Shown: positions 13,282 through 25,231, counted from the first letter of the stretch. The stretch: 64,000 nucleotides of DNA from Sycobia sp. Sy_11 (GCA_018907035.1 JACCIC010000039.1:1927501-1991500), one strand, 5' to 3'. Notes: generated by a model not told the origin, from the letters alone. Made by a program: numbers and translations.

Positions 13282-16200
13282 TGAATGAATGAATGAATGA
13301 ATGAACGAATGAATCCGAAGGTGCAGTTGCTCAAAAACCAGGATTGTTTCTGAAGCAATTTCTATGACATATGGAAAATTAATCCGGCCTCGTTTTATTC
13401 GCCGCTATACCGTTACAGAACTCATAAGGATAGCAATGGGATCGAAGGCAGAAATATATTGTCTGCACTTCGTCAACGGTCTGACGAAATTGATTATTTA
13501 TCACCTGGGAAAATTTAAATTCAATTATCTCACGCGGTCGGATAATGAATATTTCCAGACGAGCGTCGAGATTTGCCGCGGGAGCCGACGAAAAATCAAG
13601 CAAAATTCTTGATTTCGAGGTTGGAGCGACGTAAATTTTCGAGGATAAATTTGCGAAATTTTACACACATATATATTGATTTTCCGATATGCTTTATCGA
13701 AGAGAATAAATAAATAAATTTATTTAACGACAGCATCAGATTTAAAAAAATGAACGGCAATTAACAAAGCAAATATCACCAGCTATCACAAGAATCCGTC
13801 TTACGTAATGCCGATACATAAAAAAGAAAGTCATTAAGAACGTAATTTTTACTATCGTTTATTATCTAGATCCAATGTTAAATTTATAATAAAAACAGCT
13901 ATTTTCCGCCATTGCAACTTTTCGTATCAAGAGCCTCTTATCCATTGTGTAAATTTTTACGTCGTGCCAGAATTCCAGACAAAAAAAAATTCTTCTAATG
14001 TCCAGCTTGAATCTAGTAAACACGAATTTCGCGACCCTCAATATACAGATCGCCCGGTGTAATCAGTACGCCGAGTGATAGCTTATCGATTACGTATATA
14101 AAAAAAAGGCTGCTCAGCTATATTGATCGTTATTACTGAAATTTTCCGTAATTTTCAAAATTTTAAGATTAAACTTGTCATTTTTCCGAGTACTGCTAAA
14201 TTTTACTGTACTATATACACGCTTTTACCGTAACGAAATTGAAGGAAAGAAAAACCACTCGCGCTTTTCGCACATCAGCTGAAGGAAAAGCATTCGTTCG
14301 GATATAATCAAACAATTGCATTGAGAACGGGTATCCAACAATTAATTTCATTTTTGGCATGATATTTTTCTATAATGTTACCCTCCAATACACCCTATAA
14401 TATTCTTTGACGATATGCTTCTACTATTTAAAAAAAAAAAAACAAAGCCTACAAAGAAAAGAAAAACGACCGCGTATCTTAGCAGCTTTATGAAAACCAG
14501 TTCGGGAGAGGATTCGAAAAACTTGCTTTGCAAAGTGTCAATTTCAGCTTTTCATCCAACTGGCCAGACAAAACATTTCATTGTCTTAAGTGATACACAA
14601 TATTTATATCTTAATACTTCACTTTTATCAATATTTACATCCTTGTAAATATGAAACAATTCGAAATCCATCGACCTTTCTTGCGTCCTACAAGCAGAGT
14701 CCACGGCATTAAAATGACTGATTTCATCCAGATTGAGTTAAGTAATTCTGATTATTTCCAAAATAAACCCTGCAAAGTCTTAAGGTCTCGCTCATTCCGA
14801 TTCCCAAGGCATAACACTTTCTCGCTTGCAAATTGATACTTGCCTCGATATTGAAATTGCGGCGAAGTCGGAAAATTCTTTATTTTTTTCTCGTGGCATC
14901 GTGCTTCTAATGAATACGTGTCGCAGCATGTACTAATGAGTATATGTCCGTCGAAGTGTGCAATTTCTTAGTTAACGTCGATTGAAGTTCGACTAGATTT
15001 ATAATGTGCATTGGCATAATCGGTTAATTACATGATTATACCTGTCGAATATCCCGAACTTCAATTGGCAATAATTCAGAAATATTCAACCAGTCAAATT
15101 ATTTTATTAAGAAATTTTATCACGCTATAATATCTGCACTTTAGTTAACCTTTATGATAAATATATGATTTATTACCTATGGCTATAGAAATATTGCAAA
15201 ATTCTCTGAAGGTATATAATTTATCTGGTTCGACTAGTACAGTTCAATAACATGCTAAATTTAAATAACGTTATCGCATAATAATAATTAATAACTATCG
15301 AAGAAAGATTTTAAAAAAAGATAATTCAAATTCATTAAAGTTTCATTCATTAATAATCATTATACAGTAGATTTTGTATAATAAACGATTGTGGAGAGAG
15401 TAAACGAGATTTATAACAGTACTAGAGAGGGAAGTAGGAATGATAAAATAGGAAATGATCAAATCTTTTCTCCATCACATTTAATGGTTTATTGGAAAGA
15501 ATTAGAAGTAATTTTAAAAAACATTATATTCAATTTATCTTCAGAAAATAATGATAAAATATGTAATTTATTCAACAATTGTAAAGATAAAAATCATAAA
15601 TTTTTCAAACCTGGAGCAGTATATAGTGGGGTGGGTTAGTTATATAAATATTATAGTAATATTATTGGAGGGCGGAGGGTTCGATCTATAAAATGGTATG
15701 GTTAGTTTTGGTTAGTTTAGTCCCCGAAAAGGAGCCAAAGCTGTCCGAAACGTCGGAGGAAGGGTCTGGAAGATACGATAAATTTTTGATCCGTAAAAAT
15801 ATTTGTTAATTTAAATAATGTTAACGGTGATATAGGAAACTAAGAGAAATTAAAAATTAAACGTATATTATAAAAAATTATATTGATAGAAAGTTTATTG
15901 CAATAAATAGCTTGAGAAAGTTTATTGCAATAAATCGTAAAAAACACATAATTGTGTGCACCTATTTTAACATCGAGAAAATGAAACCTTTAAGTTTAAC
16001 TAACATGAGTGATAAAATTATCAACATTATAAATCGTTTTAAAAACTTTACCTTTGCGGACGCGGGTTCATTGGAACTGTATTATTTGATATTTTAATGT
16101 TCAATGCCATAGTCAAAATTATCGATTTCCGTTCGCGAAATCTTCAGACTACATAGTCAATCCAATTTAAATAAGATTTAAGTAACTATTATACGTGAAA

Positions 16201-19200
16201 AAAAGTTTAATTTATTCGAAATGAGACGGTTTTAGTCCTTGAAACTTTGCAGAGCACATTTTAGATGTAAAATTGGTCAGTCTAATCTAATTCCTTATTA
16301 ATGGATCTAAGCCAAAATAATCTGTTTCACCAAGAAAATAATCGCTCTGAACTGGCTTTTGATCCATTAATATAGAGTATTAAAAATTCGCAGAAACACA
16401 TACACACACACGTTTAATGAATGTCTGCTAATATATGAAGTTGTCTTCATTGTCAGGCCAGCCTGTGTATTCCATACTTCAAAATTCAAATCCAATTCTC
16501 TTTCCGCAATTTTTAGAGAATAATCCCAGAAATCCCAGTATTCGACACATCTTTGTATATACACATAAGCATACATACATACACACAAATACAGGCACAC
16601 GCGCGTATATGAATACTATACCTTTGCGAATTGGTCTGGGGCTGCCAGGCCGCCACCGCGGTCTCCGTGAGTGGGGCGAAGATGATGGTGTCGTCGCGGG
16701 GATCGACGGTCAGGCCGATGCCCTGGCTGGACTTGCGGCCGATCAGCCGTACCGGCAGCTGGTCGTTGAAGCCGGGCGGGCCCGCCCTCAGCGCCGAGGT
16801 CGGCACGCTGAACAGCCGATCGGTGGCCAGCGGCTGATAGTATACCATCGCCTGGCGGGGCGAGAAGGCCAAGCCGACGATGCCGTCGAACAGCTCGAAG
16901 GTGTCGCGGCCGATCTGTGGGACGGGGGGATATTTCAATGCAGATAGATGACGAATTCATTTTTTTTTTTTTTTTTTTTTTGTTCGCACTAACAGATATC
17001 GCGTACGAAAATATTGTCCATGCGCTATACGAAGTCTATTTTGGTGGGATGGTTTATCGAAAAATTTTAGGGGCTTCATCAGATACCGAGACGATGGTCG
17101 TCTCATTGGGCGAACTTGAACAGGATATCGGGATCGTGAAGCATTCTGAGGCCGCCAAAACGAAAATGGAAACACGAAGAATGAGAGGAATAAGTTTGGA
17201 CAGTTCGTATCTAAAATCGTATTGCTATGCCGGTGAACTTCGGTGTATTAAAATATTTCAAATTTATACGTCGGCAGATTATGAAGAAATTGGGAATGCA
17301 AAACTTGTTCCTTCCATTTCTCTTGCTCTTTCCATTCCTTCAGCTCTCTTTCGCGTCTGAGACCTAACAGTCCTATAGGAATAGCATGGATGCATGACCA
17401 TATTATAAAAACAAAATGCTATGAATAATATCAGAGAAAGTAATAATAATGCCGATCATATAAGTGTTTTGCATTTGTTAGTCATAATAACTGATAAATC
17501 ATAACCGATAATAGTACAGAAAATTCTCTAACAACGTTTTTATTCACGTTCCACGAGGTAGGACAAAAAATTCTTATTACGTTATATCGATCGATGTTCA
17601 AATACAGAATTATGGCTCTACGGCTAATTGGCTAATATTATCTAATCGGCAAACAATAGAACGTAACTTGTTTTTTGCTATCCTGTTTTAGCTCGAATAA
17701 AAACGATGCTAAGAGGAGCGTTTCTTACCATTACAGCTATTACTATTATTATTATTATTATTATATATGTATATGTGTGTGTGATACCCACTGATGCTAA
17801 ATTATTTTTGAGAAACTTTGACTTTTAAAACGGTTAATATTAAAAATATAATTTGATAGTTAAAAGCAGCTATATATAACTAAGTCTTATATATCTATAT
17901 AATGTTTTTTTTTTACTTTCTAGAATGAATTATCATTAATAAAACGAGCACGGCATTTAGGTGACAGATTTGGTCCAATTTGGGCGAGCTATCCCTCATT
18001 AAATTCAAAATAAGCACTGCAAATTTTCAAAACCTGACTCACTCCCCGTTTCCAAAATATGATTCTCTATCTCATTTCAGAGAATTATTTATACCTAATG
18101 AAATTCAACCACAGTACATACTTTATGGGGTTGTTTTAGAAAACTAACAGTATTTCTAACCTAAAAAGTTATAGAAAGAGATAATTATGTATTCTTATAA
18201 AATGAACCGTCCTTGAAATTATTTATAACTAAAAGAACGAGTTTTGTTGGATATGGGTTCATCTAGAACTTTTTTACTTTGAACTATGCTTTCTTTTCTA
18301 ATATATCGATAAATTCTGATATCATTAACAGCTATATCTTAGAAATTGAAGAACTTTATACTTTATCAAACTGTACTCAGAATTACTTCCTCGATCAATC
18401 TGTGCCACATAGTTTACTTAAATACAGTGCATGGTAATAACGTTTCTTGTCTCAAATATACGAAACATCATCCAAATTCGAGACTCATCGTGAAGTAGGA
18501 TAATAATAAGTATTTGACCTTTTGCATATTTAACTATCATTCAAAGTTATAGTCCTTTTCAAGATTAAACATATTGCTAGGGGCTATATAAAATACTCTA
18601 AATATATATTGAGCGTAGAGGATGCAGGTTATAGATTGATCCCATACCGCAAAGACAAGGTCAAAAAGTCCATTGTCTGCTTTCTTTCAATCATATTTAT
18701 CGATTAGAGTGTATATTATAAAATTGGGTGACGTGTACCAATCAAAAGTTCTCTACCAACCTTGACATCAATTTCTATACATATATATCAAGTAATGGTC
18801 GTTACACTTTCGCTCGAAGCTTATATATTGCATTGTGAAAAGGCTTTAATTAGGTCACTATTATGACTACATCCTATATAGTACCTATATAGTAAAGGTA
18901 TCGAGAGAATTTGATATATCATATTAGACCTGGTGACATAACGACTAAAAGTTTATCCTTAAGTAGCGCTTAATTCGATATTATAAGAGATTATAAAGTT
19001 GGACGATTATTGGCAATGTAACGACGGTAATTTCGTTCGGCTTTTAGAGTGGGAAACGTTCGGTTATAAATCGTAGGCATTATATGGTCTATTAAAGATA
19101 TAACGCTGTATCCTTCAACCGGATCCTTTTCAATATTGCAGATAATTCACGTACCAACATACTCTAATGGAATTCTCAATAGTCTGCGAATTGCACGAAA

Positions 19201-21636
19201 TGTTTTGATCGTTACTGTAATAAACGCTTTGGCAAAAACAAAATAAATAAAATAAAATAACGACTACTTTTATAGGTTGCATTGAATTTATACACGACTC
19301 TGACTTGAAATTTAATGAGCTCCGACGTTAATTAATTAAGACGTCGTGTAAGAGGTGTTACGCCAGGACAGATAAAAATAATGAAACCGTATAAAGAGTT
19401 AAGCTAGGACCTTGCCATTCATTTTAATTTAAAAAAAAAATGCTAAACGCACCTATTTATGACTGTCGAAATTGCTCTGTCGTGTCAAATTGCTTCGTCA
19501 TTCTCTCATCGCGCTTAATTGCCTCATCTATCTATCGATCTAGTCTCTCTTTGTTTTTTATTTTGCAGAAAATCAATATGATTATTCACAATTTAGTCTA
19601 AGGCTTCTTTACACATTAGTATTAATCCCCTCCCCTATTTCCATTATGAAATCCTAATTTTATCGTAACTCAATCAACCCATCCTTTTTGCCGTTTTACG
19701 CAATGCTTATACGAAAGATCGCGAACATTGTGTACTACATTTTTTTTCACGTATTTGCATTGCGCAAAAGCGTCTAATTAATAAAGGATAAAGGTTCGCT
19801 TAATTTCCATTTTTTCCTCTTGTAATCGCAGATACGAGATATATGGTAGACCTAAAACAAAGTAAAGTATATGTGCAAAAGTTATTTTGCCCCGAGCAAC
19901 GAATGATGCACGCACACCTGACTAAATGCTATATAATATATATATATATGCCAATTTAGCAATTTCTTTGAGAAACAGTCGAATGCAACGAAATATATAT
20001 TATTACCCTTCACTTCATATTTTATGAAACGACCTTTGCCAGGGGTACAGGCACCTATATATGCCTCTTAAATTATATATATATATATATAAGTCAAACG
20101 TGCGAAAGACGTAACTTCATATACAGATATTGGATATAACATCAGAATATTTGAGAAATATCTGCATACATTGATCTGTCATTTTTATATTGCCATAGGC
20201 ATATAGGTATGTTTTAGCGATCTGTTCTTTTATTCGAAGGAGAAAAAAAACTAAGAAGAAGAATGAGAACAATAATTATAATAGCTACGTACAACTGTTG
20301 ATTTTCCGAAATGTACGAGAGATCAAACACATAAAACATTACGAAATGTATACGTATACTTTGAGCGAAAACGCGCCCGTAATTTATATGCATGGGTAAA
20401 AGAGACCCCTTAAAATTATTGTTCAAGAATTTAATTACACCCTATATAAAGGGGACAGCTTAAACATTGCCTTCTTGAAAAACTTGAAAATCTACCGGCT
20501 GAATTACATAATGACTCTAATTTCAGTGTCGATATTATAAAAATTTCTTTTAATTTTACAAATTTTACAACATTATGTGTACTGCCACGAAACTGGGCAT
20601 TATCGGTAAAAGAAAAAGAAAGAAAAAAAATAGAAAAGAAGAAAAAAGTTTCAACTTAGGAATTAAAATTTTCTTATTCCAACATGAAATTATAAAGTCT
20701 CGCGGACCATTTTTTTGCGAGTCGTGTTATGCTTTTTGTTTTGTTCTTTATTATTTATTCGGTCGTCGCGCCGCGGTGTCAAAGACCTTCCCGCTCGTCA
20801 TTGTGGATTTATCCCAGGCTCACCTGATAAGTCGAATAATCGGGATTCGGCAGCATCGAGGCGTGCAGGAAACGCCAGCTGTTGTCGGTCGCACCGTCTA
20901 CCACCACCAGTCCTGCGCAAAATTTCATGGTTATGTACATATATTTTTCAAGTGCCTATAGAGGTGTATTAGGACATCATCAACATATATGAAAACAAAA
21001 TCGTAGAGCGATGTTTTTATACTGCTAGAAACACGCCGATAGATTAAAAGAAATGTAAAGAACTCATTTGGGCTCGAGAATGAAAATAGGGAAATTTTTG
21101 AAAAATTTGAGAACAGTTTGAAGCATAAACATCACTACTCGATTAGTACCCCAGCAATTTGTATATTTAAATCAATCGATCGATAAGATGGAAACAAAAA
21201 ATTAAAGATTATGTATGATAGTTATATCAAGACGTTTTTGACAGATACAAAATATCATTAGATTGAGGGAAAGCTCGCGGCTTACCTTAGACTACAGCCT
21301 TACTTATCAGATTATAGCCTGAGTGGAAAAAAAAATAATTTAGAATAAATCGATCGATGATGAGCAGCTTAAAAACTGTTATATGCATATACCTACGTAG
21401 AAGTTTAATATATATATATATAATTCTTGGTCTTGCAACTGGTATTTCTATATCGTGTTTTTAGTAAATTTTCGATCCAAAGCAAAAGCCTGATACATTG
21501 TCTTATCAAGGCCACAAATAATACCGAGGCCAAGACTAGACTGACACAATCGCTAGAATCCCAAGATCAAGACAATAATTTTAATTAGCAATATTTTACT
21601 CGTGTATTACGTCTTGGTAAAAAGTGAAATGCTAAA

Positions 21637-21679
<43 letters not shown>

Positions 21680-22187
21680 TTATATATTAGTATACATGTC
21701 TAATAATCGTAAATGAAAGCGCGCAGCATTTACCCGGTCCCGTCGTATCGGTAATGTAGATGAAAACGTCGTCGCAGGTGGTGGCCGTTGTATCATCGAT
21801 GACGAGATTCGTGAAGAGAGAATTCAGTCTCACGGACTGAAAACATCAAACATTAATGTAATCTCAATGATTTCATATAGTATAGTATAACCGCTCTAGA
21901 CAAATGTTATCGTCTCTCTATCTCTTTCGCGCATTATCGCAGGATACACTTACCGAGCGCGGGAACGTGATTATTCTGACCAGCTGATCGGTGTGAACGT
22001 CGAAGACGAGAATTTTCGGTGGGCAAGCGACCGTAAAGTCGTCGATCGACGTATTAATGCCGCTGTCCAGTACCCAGAGCCTGTTGCACTTGTCCATGCG
22101 CGCTCTGTAGACGGAGATCAGTTTGGAGCAATTAAAGTCCCCCTTGCCGGCGCTGTGCCAGTCCCAAGACGGATAAGCCTATAATAG

Positions 22188-22248
<61 letters not shown>

Positions 22249-22406
22249 TATATGTAGGCATATGTATGTAACATAAGAATGATGAATGATAATAATGATA
22301 TGATCAATATGGGGAAATTATATATCCGTATGTGTTTTCGCGCGACGCCGAGTTTCCTCCCCCCCCCCCCATGGCGAAAAAGCGATTCGGTATATAAAGG
22401 TGTATA

Positions 22407-22448
<42 letters not shown>

Positions 22449-24080
22449 CTCGTTATTTCAAAAGAAATCTATGTACCTGTCCAATTCGAAAAAGGCAGTG
22501 GCGCACCGCGCACTTTCGAATAATTTAAAATTCAAATTATCGTATTCCCGCGATCGCGATCTTTAAATCGCGATTTATTATAATTTTCTCGGCGAGGGCA
22601 AAGAAAAAAAAATTAAAATAAACGATTCGATTTATAATTGCGACTGTGTATAATGTCGTGTATAAGAGATCGATAATGAGTTTAAGAAGTTCAATTGCAC
22701 AAGCCGTGAATAAACAATGAATTTTTAAAAAATAATTAAGAAATGGTTTTTTTTTTCTAATAAAAACTCTAAATAGATAATTAAGGTATAAGTTTAGACC
22801 TTTAAAATACCGCAGAGTTTCCTCGTACCCCTAGGGATGAAAATTTTCATGGCACTTTCTCCCTCAAACGCGCGGCTAAGTTTTACTTTTCCTTTCTTGG
22901 GAGAAGTAATGGCAAATAGGACAGAGAAGAAAAGGCTATACAGAAATGACTTCTTTGCCTGTGGGGAGTATCTATACGTCAAGCGTTTTTTATGCCCAGG
23001 CGAGTCGTTTAACAGCTTATTACATTTAATAAATTATTTAATCTTTAATAAGTTTTAAAATGTAACTGTATATATTTTTGATAATATTGTCAGTTTGATT
23101 TCAAATAATTTATTTTCCTATATCACATTATTCATAATAAATAACGGAATTAAACTGCTTTTTCTTAATGTATTTTTTATATGTGGGGGCTCTGGCCCCA
23201 GTAATTACCCGTCGGGGCTTTGCTCCCTCCAACGCCTTACTTCATTACCCCCCAAATTCAATCCAACAGATCCTGATGTAGAATTTCCACATTACATAAG
23301 CGATAGAAACTTGCCTATGAATAAGAATATTATTTTTTAAAACGACAAAAGTTGTACAGGTAGTATATTCTATTTATAGTATTTTTCTTAAAAAACATAG
23401 ATTATTGCTGCAATGTCACGAAATCAGGAAATCAGCGTAAAAACTTGCTTTTTTTTACACATTCACTTTCGAATATTACGAAAATCTGAAAAGACAGGCT
23501 AATAAGAGACCGGATTAATTCTCAGAGTATTGAAATGCCATAGTTCGGAAGAGAATAGTTATAGATTAATAGATAATAGAAACGGATATCTGGGTTACAA
23601 GATTTTTGCCACTATGTGATAATAAAACCCCAGCGAGGACAGTTTGTTATAAAAGTAATATCTAAAAATTTCAAGGTATCATATACGCGCATACGAAATG
23701 GCACTTTTTCGAATTAAGAACCAAAAAAAAAACAAAAAACAAAAAAAAAAAACAGAAATCATACCTGCAACCGCGGACTGCTACCAAGCGGAATCTCCCT
23801 GGGGATGACGTTCAGAGTCGCGGGCACACCGGCCCTCAGCCTCGGTATGGTGACGAATATCTGACGCCAGGCGATCTCGATCCCGGTCGGCACCGTGTTC
23901 TCCGGCTGGAACAGCTGGATGAAGCCCGGGTCGTACGCGGGGAACGCGAAATCGAGGAGGGTCCACTGGGCTATCGTCTCCAGCGTCTCGCCCCGGGCGA
24001 CGCCCGACGTGCAGAGCAGCAGCAGCGCCAGCAGCGGCGCCAGCTGCACCGGCCCGCGCGAGAGGAATGAAAACGGCTTT
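12629..24080 (-). CDS. Yellow/MRJP-family secreted protein gene, six coding exons (5' exon missing)
   Basis: Joining 24080-23765, 22178-21954, 21836-21734, 20912-20824, 16914-16622 and 12875-12629 (minus strand) gives one open frame of about 423 residues ending in TAA. Every junction has GT and AG; intron phases are 0, 0, 1, 0 and 2. A hydrophobic leader with a Leu run (LAPLLALLLLCTSGVARG) suggests a signal peptide, so the product should be secreted. Family hallmarks seen in order are IFVTIPRLRAGVPATL, YPSWDWH, ISVYRARMDKCNRLWVLDSG, DDVFIYITD, LVVVD and FDGIVGLAFSP, with four cysteines at the usual places (FNC, DKC, VAC, TTC). NxS/T sequons occur at NCS, NTS and NRT. Yellow proteins form a beta-propeller; known members act in cuticle pigmentation, dopachrome conversion or royal jelly. 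Which subgroup this one belongs to could not be decided, so its specific role is unknown. No in-frame ATG exists before the leader; a stop lies just upstream of the 24080 acceptor, so an upstream exon must supply the start. Confidence 0.9.
12975..13018. repeat. (TA)n microsatellite in intron 5
   Basis: About 22 TA units, about 100 bp upstream (in gene orientation) of the last exon. Confidence 0.97.
13229..13315. repeat. (TA)n followed by (GAAT)n
   Basis: A compound microsatellite in intron 5: TA units to 13278, then GAAT units. Confidence 0.96.
15640..15790 (+). repeat. GC-richer block with CCGAAACGTCGG, possible retroelement tail
   Basis: In an AT-rich intron, this block reads AGGAGCCAAAGCTGTCCGAA and then ACGTCGGAGG. 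A (C)CGAAACGTC(G) phrase after the coding part is known from several retroelement families, including Penelope-like ones. The frame before it (15391-15639) is not recognisable. The call is tentative. Confidence 0.35.
15889..15935. repeat. 20-bp direct duplication, each copy holding a 14-bp palindrome
   Basis: GAAAGTTTATTGCAATAAAT is present exactly twice (15889-15908 and 15916-15935), 27 bp apart. Each contains the perfect palindrome TTTATTGCAATAAA. Confidence 0.85.
16296..16372. repeat. Imperfect inverted repeat in intron 5
   Basis: TATTAATGGATC plus TAAGCCA pairs with the segment ending TGATCCATTAATA, with about 18 of 20 positions matching and a loop near 40 nt. Confidence 0.6.
16622..16914 (-). 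CDS. Yellow-family gene, fifth recognised coding exon
   Basis: A 293-nt exon starting IGRDTFELFDGIVGLAFSP, followed by MVYYQPLATDRLFSVPTSAL, GRKSSQGIGLTVDPRDDTII and the AWQPQTNSQR end. The DG(I/V)xGxAxSP segment and the later SQG stretch match Yellow blades. The acceptor is CCGTCCCACAG and the donor AAAG|GTATAG, phase 2. Open frames on the opposite strand here are shadows of this GC-rich exon. Confidence 0.93.
16915..20823 (-). other. Intron 4 of the yellow-family gene
   Basis: A 3.9 kb AT-rich intron. It holds short (TA)n and (ATT)n runs, for example around 17745-17765 and 20078-20092, and a poly-T just upstream of exon 5 on the plus strand. No coding relic was recognised. Confidence 0.8.
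20824..20912 (-). CDS. Yellow-family gene, fourth recognised coding exon
   Basis: An 89-nt exon that finishes the split glycine and encodes LVVVDGATDNSWRFLHASML, then PNPDYSTYQ. The acceptor is TTTTGCGCAG and the donor CAG|GTGAGC, phase 0. The SWR(F/V) stretch after the LxVxD strand is typical of the family. The downstream intron (16915-20823, 3.9 kb) is the longest seen. Confidence 0.9.
21641..21674. repeat. (TA)n microsatellite in intron 3
   Basis: TA units about 60 bp past the donor of the third exon. Confidence 0.95.
21734..21836 (-). CDS. Yellow-family gene, third recognised coding exon
   Basis: A 103-nt exon encoding SVRLNSLFTNLVIDDTTATT, then CDDVFIYITDTTGPG. The pattern of a cysteine followed by FIYI(S/T)D is a family hallmark. 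The acceptor is GTTTTCAG and the donor CCGG|GTAAAT, phase 1. The intron before it (21837-21953) is only 117 nt, by far the shortest in the gene. Confidence 0.92.
21954..22178 (-). CDS. Yellow-family gene, second recognised coding exon
   Basis: Begins AYPSWDWHSAGKGDFNCSK and contains ISVYRARMDKCNRLWVLDSG, the most diagnostic stretch of the Yellow/MRJP family, then TVACPPKILVFDVHTDQLVR. It is 225 nt (75 codons), phase 0 at both ends. The acceptor reads TATTATAG and the donor TCG|GTAAGT. A (TA)n tract at 22190-22244 sits immediately upstream of the acceptor, where a pyrimidine tract would be expected. It carries three of the four family cysteines and two sequons (NCS, NTS). Confidence 0.93.
22190..22244. 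repeat. (TA)n tract abutting the acceptor of the second exon
   Basis: About 27 TA units ending about 10 bp before the AG of the acceptor in gene orientation. Confidence 0.97.
22410..22446. repeat. (TA)n microsatellite in intron 1
   Basis: TA units; a C10 run lies upstream near 22361-22371. Confidence 0.95.
23765..24080 (-). CDS. Yellow-family gene, first recognised coding exon (signal peptide and N-terminus)
   Basis: This exon encodes KPFSFLSRGPVQ, then the Leu-rich leader, then the mature start near ETLETIAQWTLLDFAFP and the motif IFVTIPRLRAGVPATL. It ends in CAG followed by GTAT, phase 0. Its 5' edge is placed at the acceptor TTTTCCAG ending at 24081; the first base completes a codon begun in an unseen upstream exon. 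A GTG at 24049 opens the leader frame but is not a plausible eukaryotic start, and no ATG is in frame here. The exon body is certain; the 5' edge is less so. Confidence 0.85.
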
Positions 24081-24702
24081 CTGGAAAATTATCGTTGCAC
24101 GCGCATTTGCATATATTATTAGTAATAACTAGCGAGTTGCGATGAGGCAAAATATAACGGTGCAAAATATTTAGAAAGTTTTATGTGTTTTCAAATATGT
24201 TCAATATAATATTCTAAAAATATTTCTGACAAAGTATGTTAAAAATATTTGAAACGAATCTTTTTCAATATTGATCGACTATTATTCGCAAATCTTTTTA
24301 TACATCCTATTGTCCATCATTTGATTAGAAATACAGATGGCTTTATATTTTATAATAATATTTGAGAATTGTCGACTATTATATACTAATTATAAAAAAA
24401 TGTAAATTATATGCACATATATTAAAAATAGTATACTTGTAGTTTTGACTTATTTTTCAAGTAAGTTATATTATGTAATTAAATTTTTTAATATTTATTG
24501 AATTTTATAATTGAACAATTTTTATTGTATTCATATTATATCATAATTATTTTACACATGCAATCATAAAGTTCTTATTTATTTTTTATCATTATAAATT
24601 CAATATTATTAATTGCGCTTGGCAATTATGGATCTTCTATACTTAGTGGAGTTGTTATATTTTATCATTTACCAATCCACCGCAGTTTTTCTTTCCAGCT
24701 TT

Positions 24703-24708
<6 letters not shown>

Positions 24709-24769
<61 letters not shown>

Positions 24770-24953
24770 CATGAAGGTTGCATCAAGTTAATGATCAGGA
24801 GATTGATACTTAGAAAACATAGTTGAACGACAATTCGAGGCATAATTAGGTCATTATCCGGTTATTATATAGGTGATACCTTCATAAACCTCTGGAAAAT
24901 TGGATTTAAACCTTTACAGGATATTATATATTTGTGTATGTATTAATATGTAC

Positions 24954-25045
<92 letters not shown>
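24709..25045. repeat. (TA)n cluster ending in a compound (TA)n(GA)n
   Basis: (TA)n at 24709-24767 and 24954-25000, the latter running straight into (GA)n at 25001-25045. Confidence 0.97.
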
Positions 25046-25047
<2 letters not shown>

Positions 25048-25162
25048 GCACATAGTGGGACTTATATTATGACAATTAGAGTTATTGGAAAGTATAACGG
25101 GAACTCGTAACGGGTGCTCTCATGATGCTCCCGTCATCCATCGCATGATATATAAATTAATT

Positions 25163-25197
25163 TGTGTGCGTGTGCGCACGCGCGTATGTGTGTATAC

Positions 25198-25231
<34 letters not shown>

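Larger units (their letters stand above)
12876..16621 (-). other. Intron 5 of the yellow-family gene
   Basis: A 3.7 kb intron carrying (TA)n at 12975-13018 and 13229-13278, a (GAAT)n run, a retroelement-like GC-rich block at 15640-15790, twin 20-bp direct repeats at 15889-15935, and an imperfect inverted repeat at 16296-16372. Confidence 0.8.
22179..23764 (-). other. Intron 1 of the yellow-family gene
   Basis: A 1.6 kb AT-rich intron. It contains (TA)n tracts at 22190-22244 and 22410-22446, a poly-C run near 22361-22371, and a GC-rich palindromic relic near 23183-23260. No gene was found in it. Confidence 0.8.

Noticed and set aside
15695..15722. GGTTAG-like repeats as telomeric sequence
   Set aside because: Only two imperfect copies; insect telomeres are long TTAGG arrays.
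16435..16947. 170-residue plus-strand frame
   Set aside because: It is the antisense shadow of a GC-rich exon of the yellow-family gene.
24047..24049. GTG as the start of the yellow-family protein
   Set aside because: Not a normal eukaryotic start; the frame continues upstream to an acceptor, so an earlier exon is more likely.
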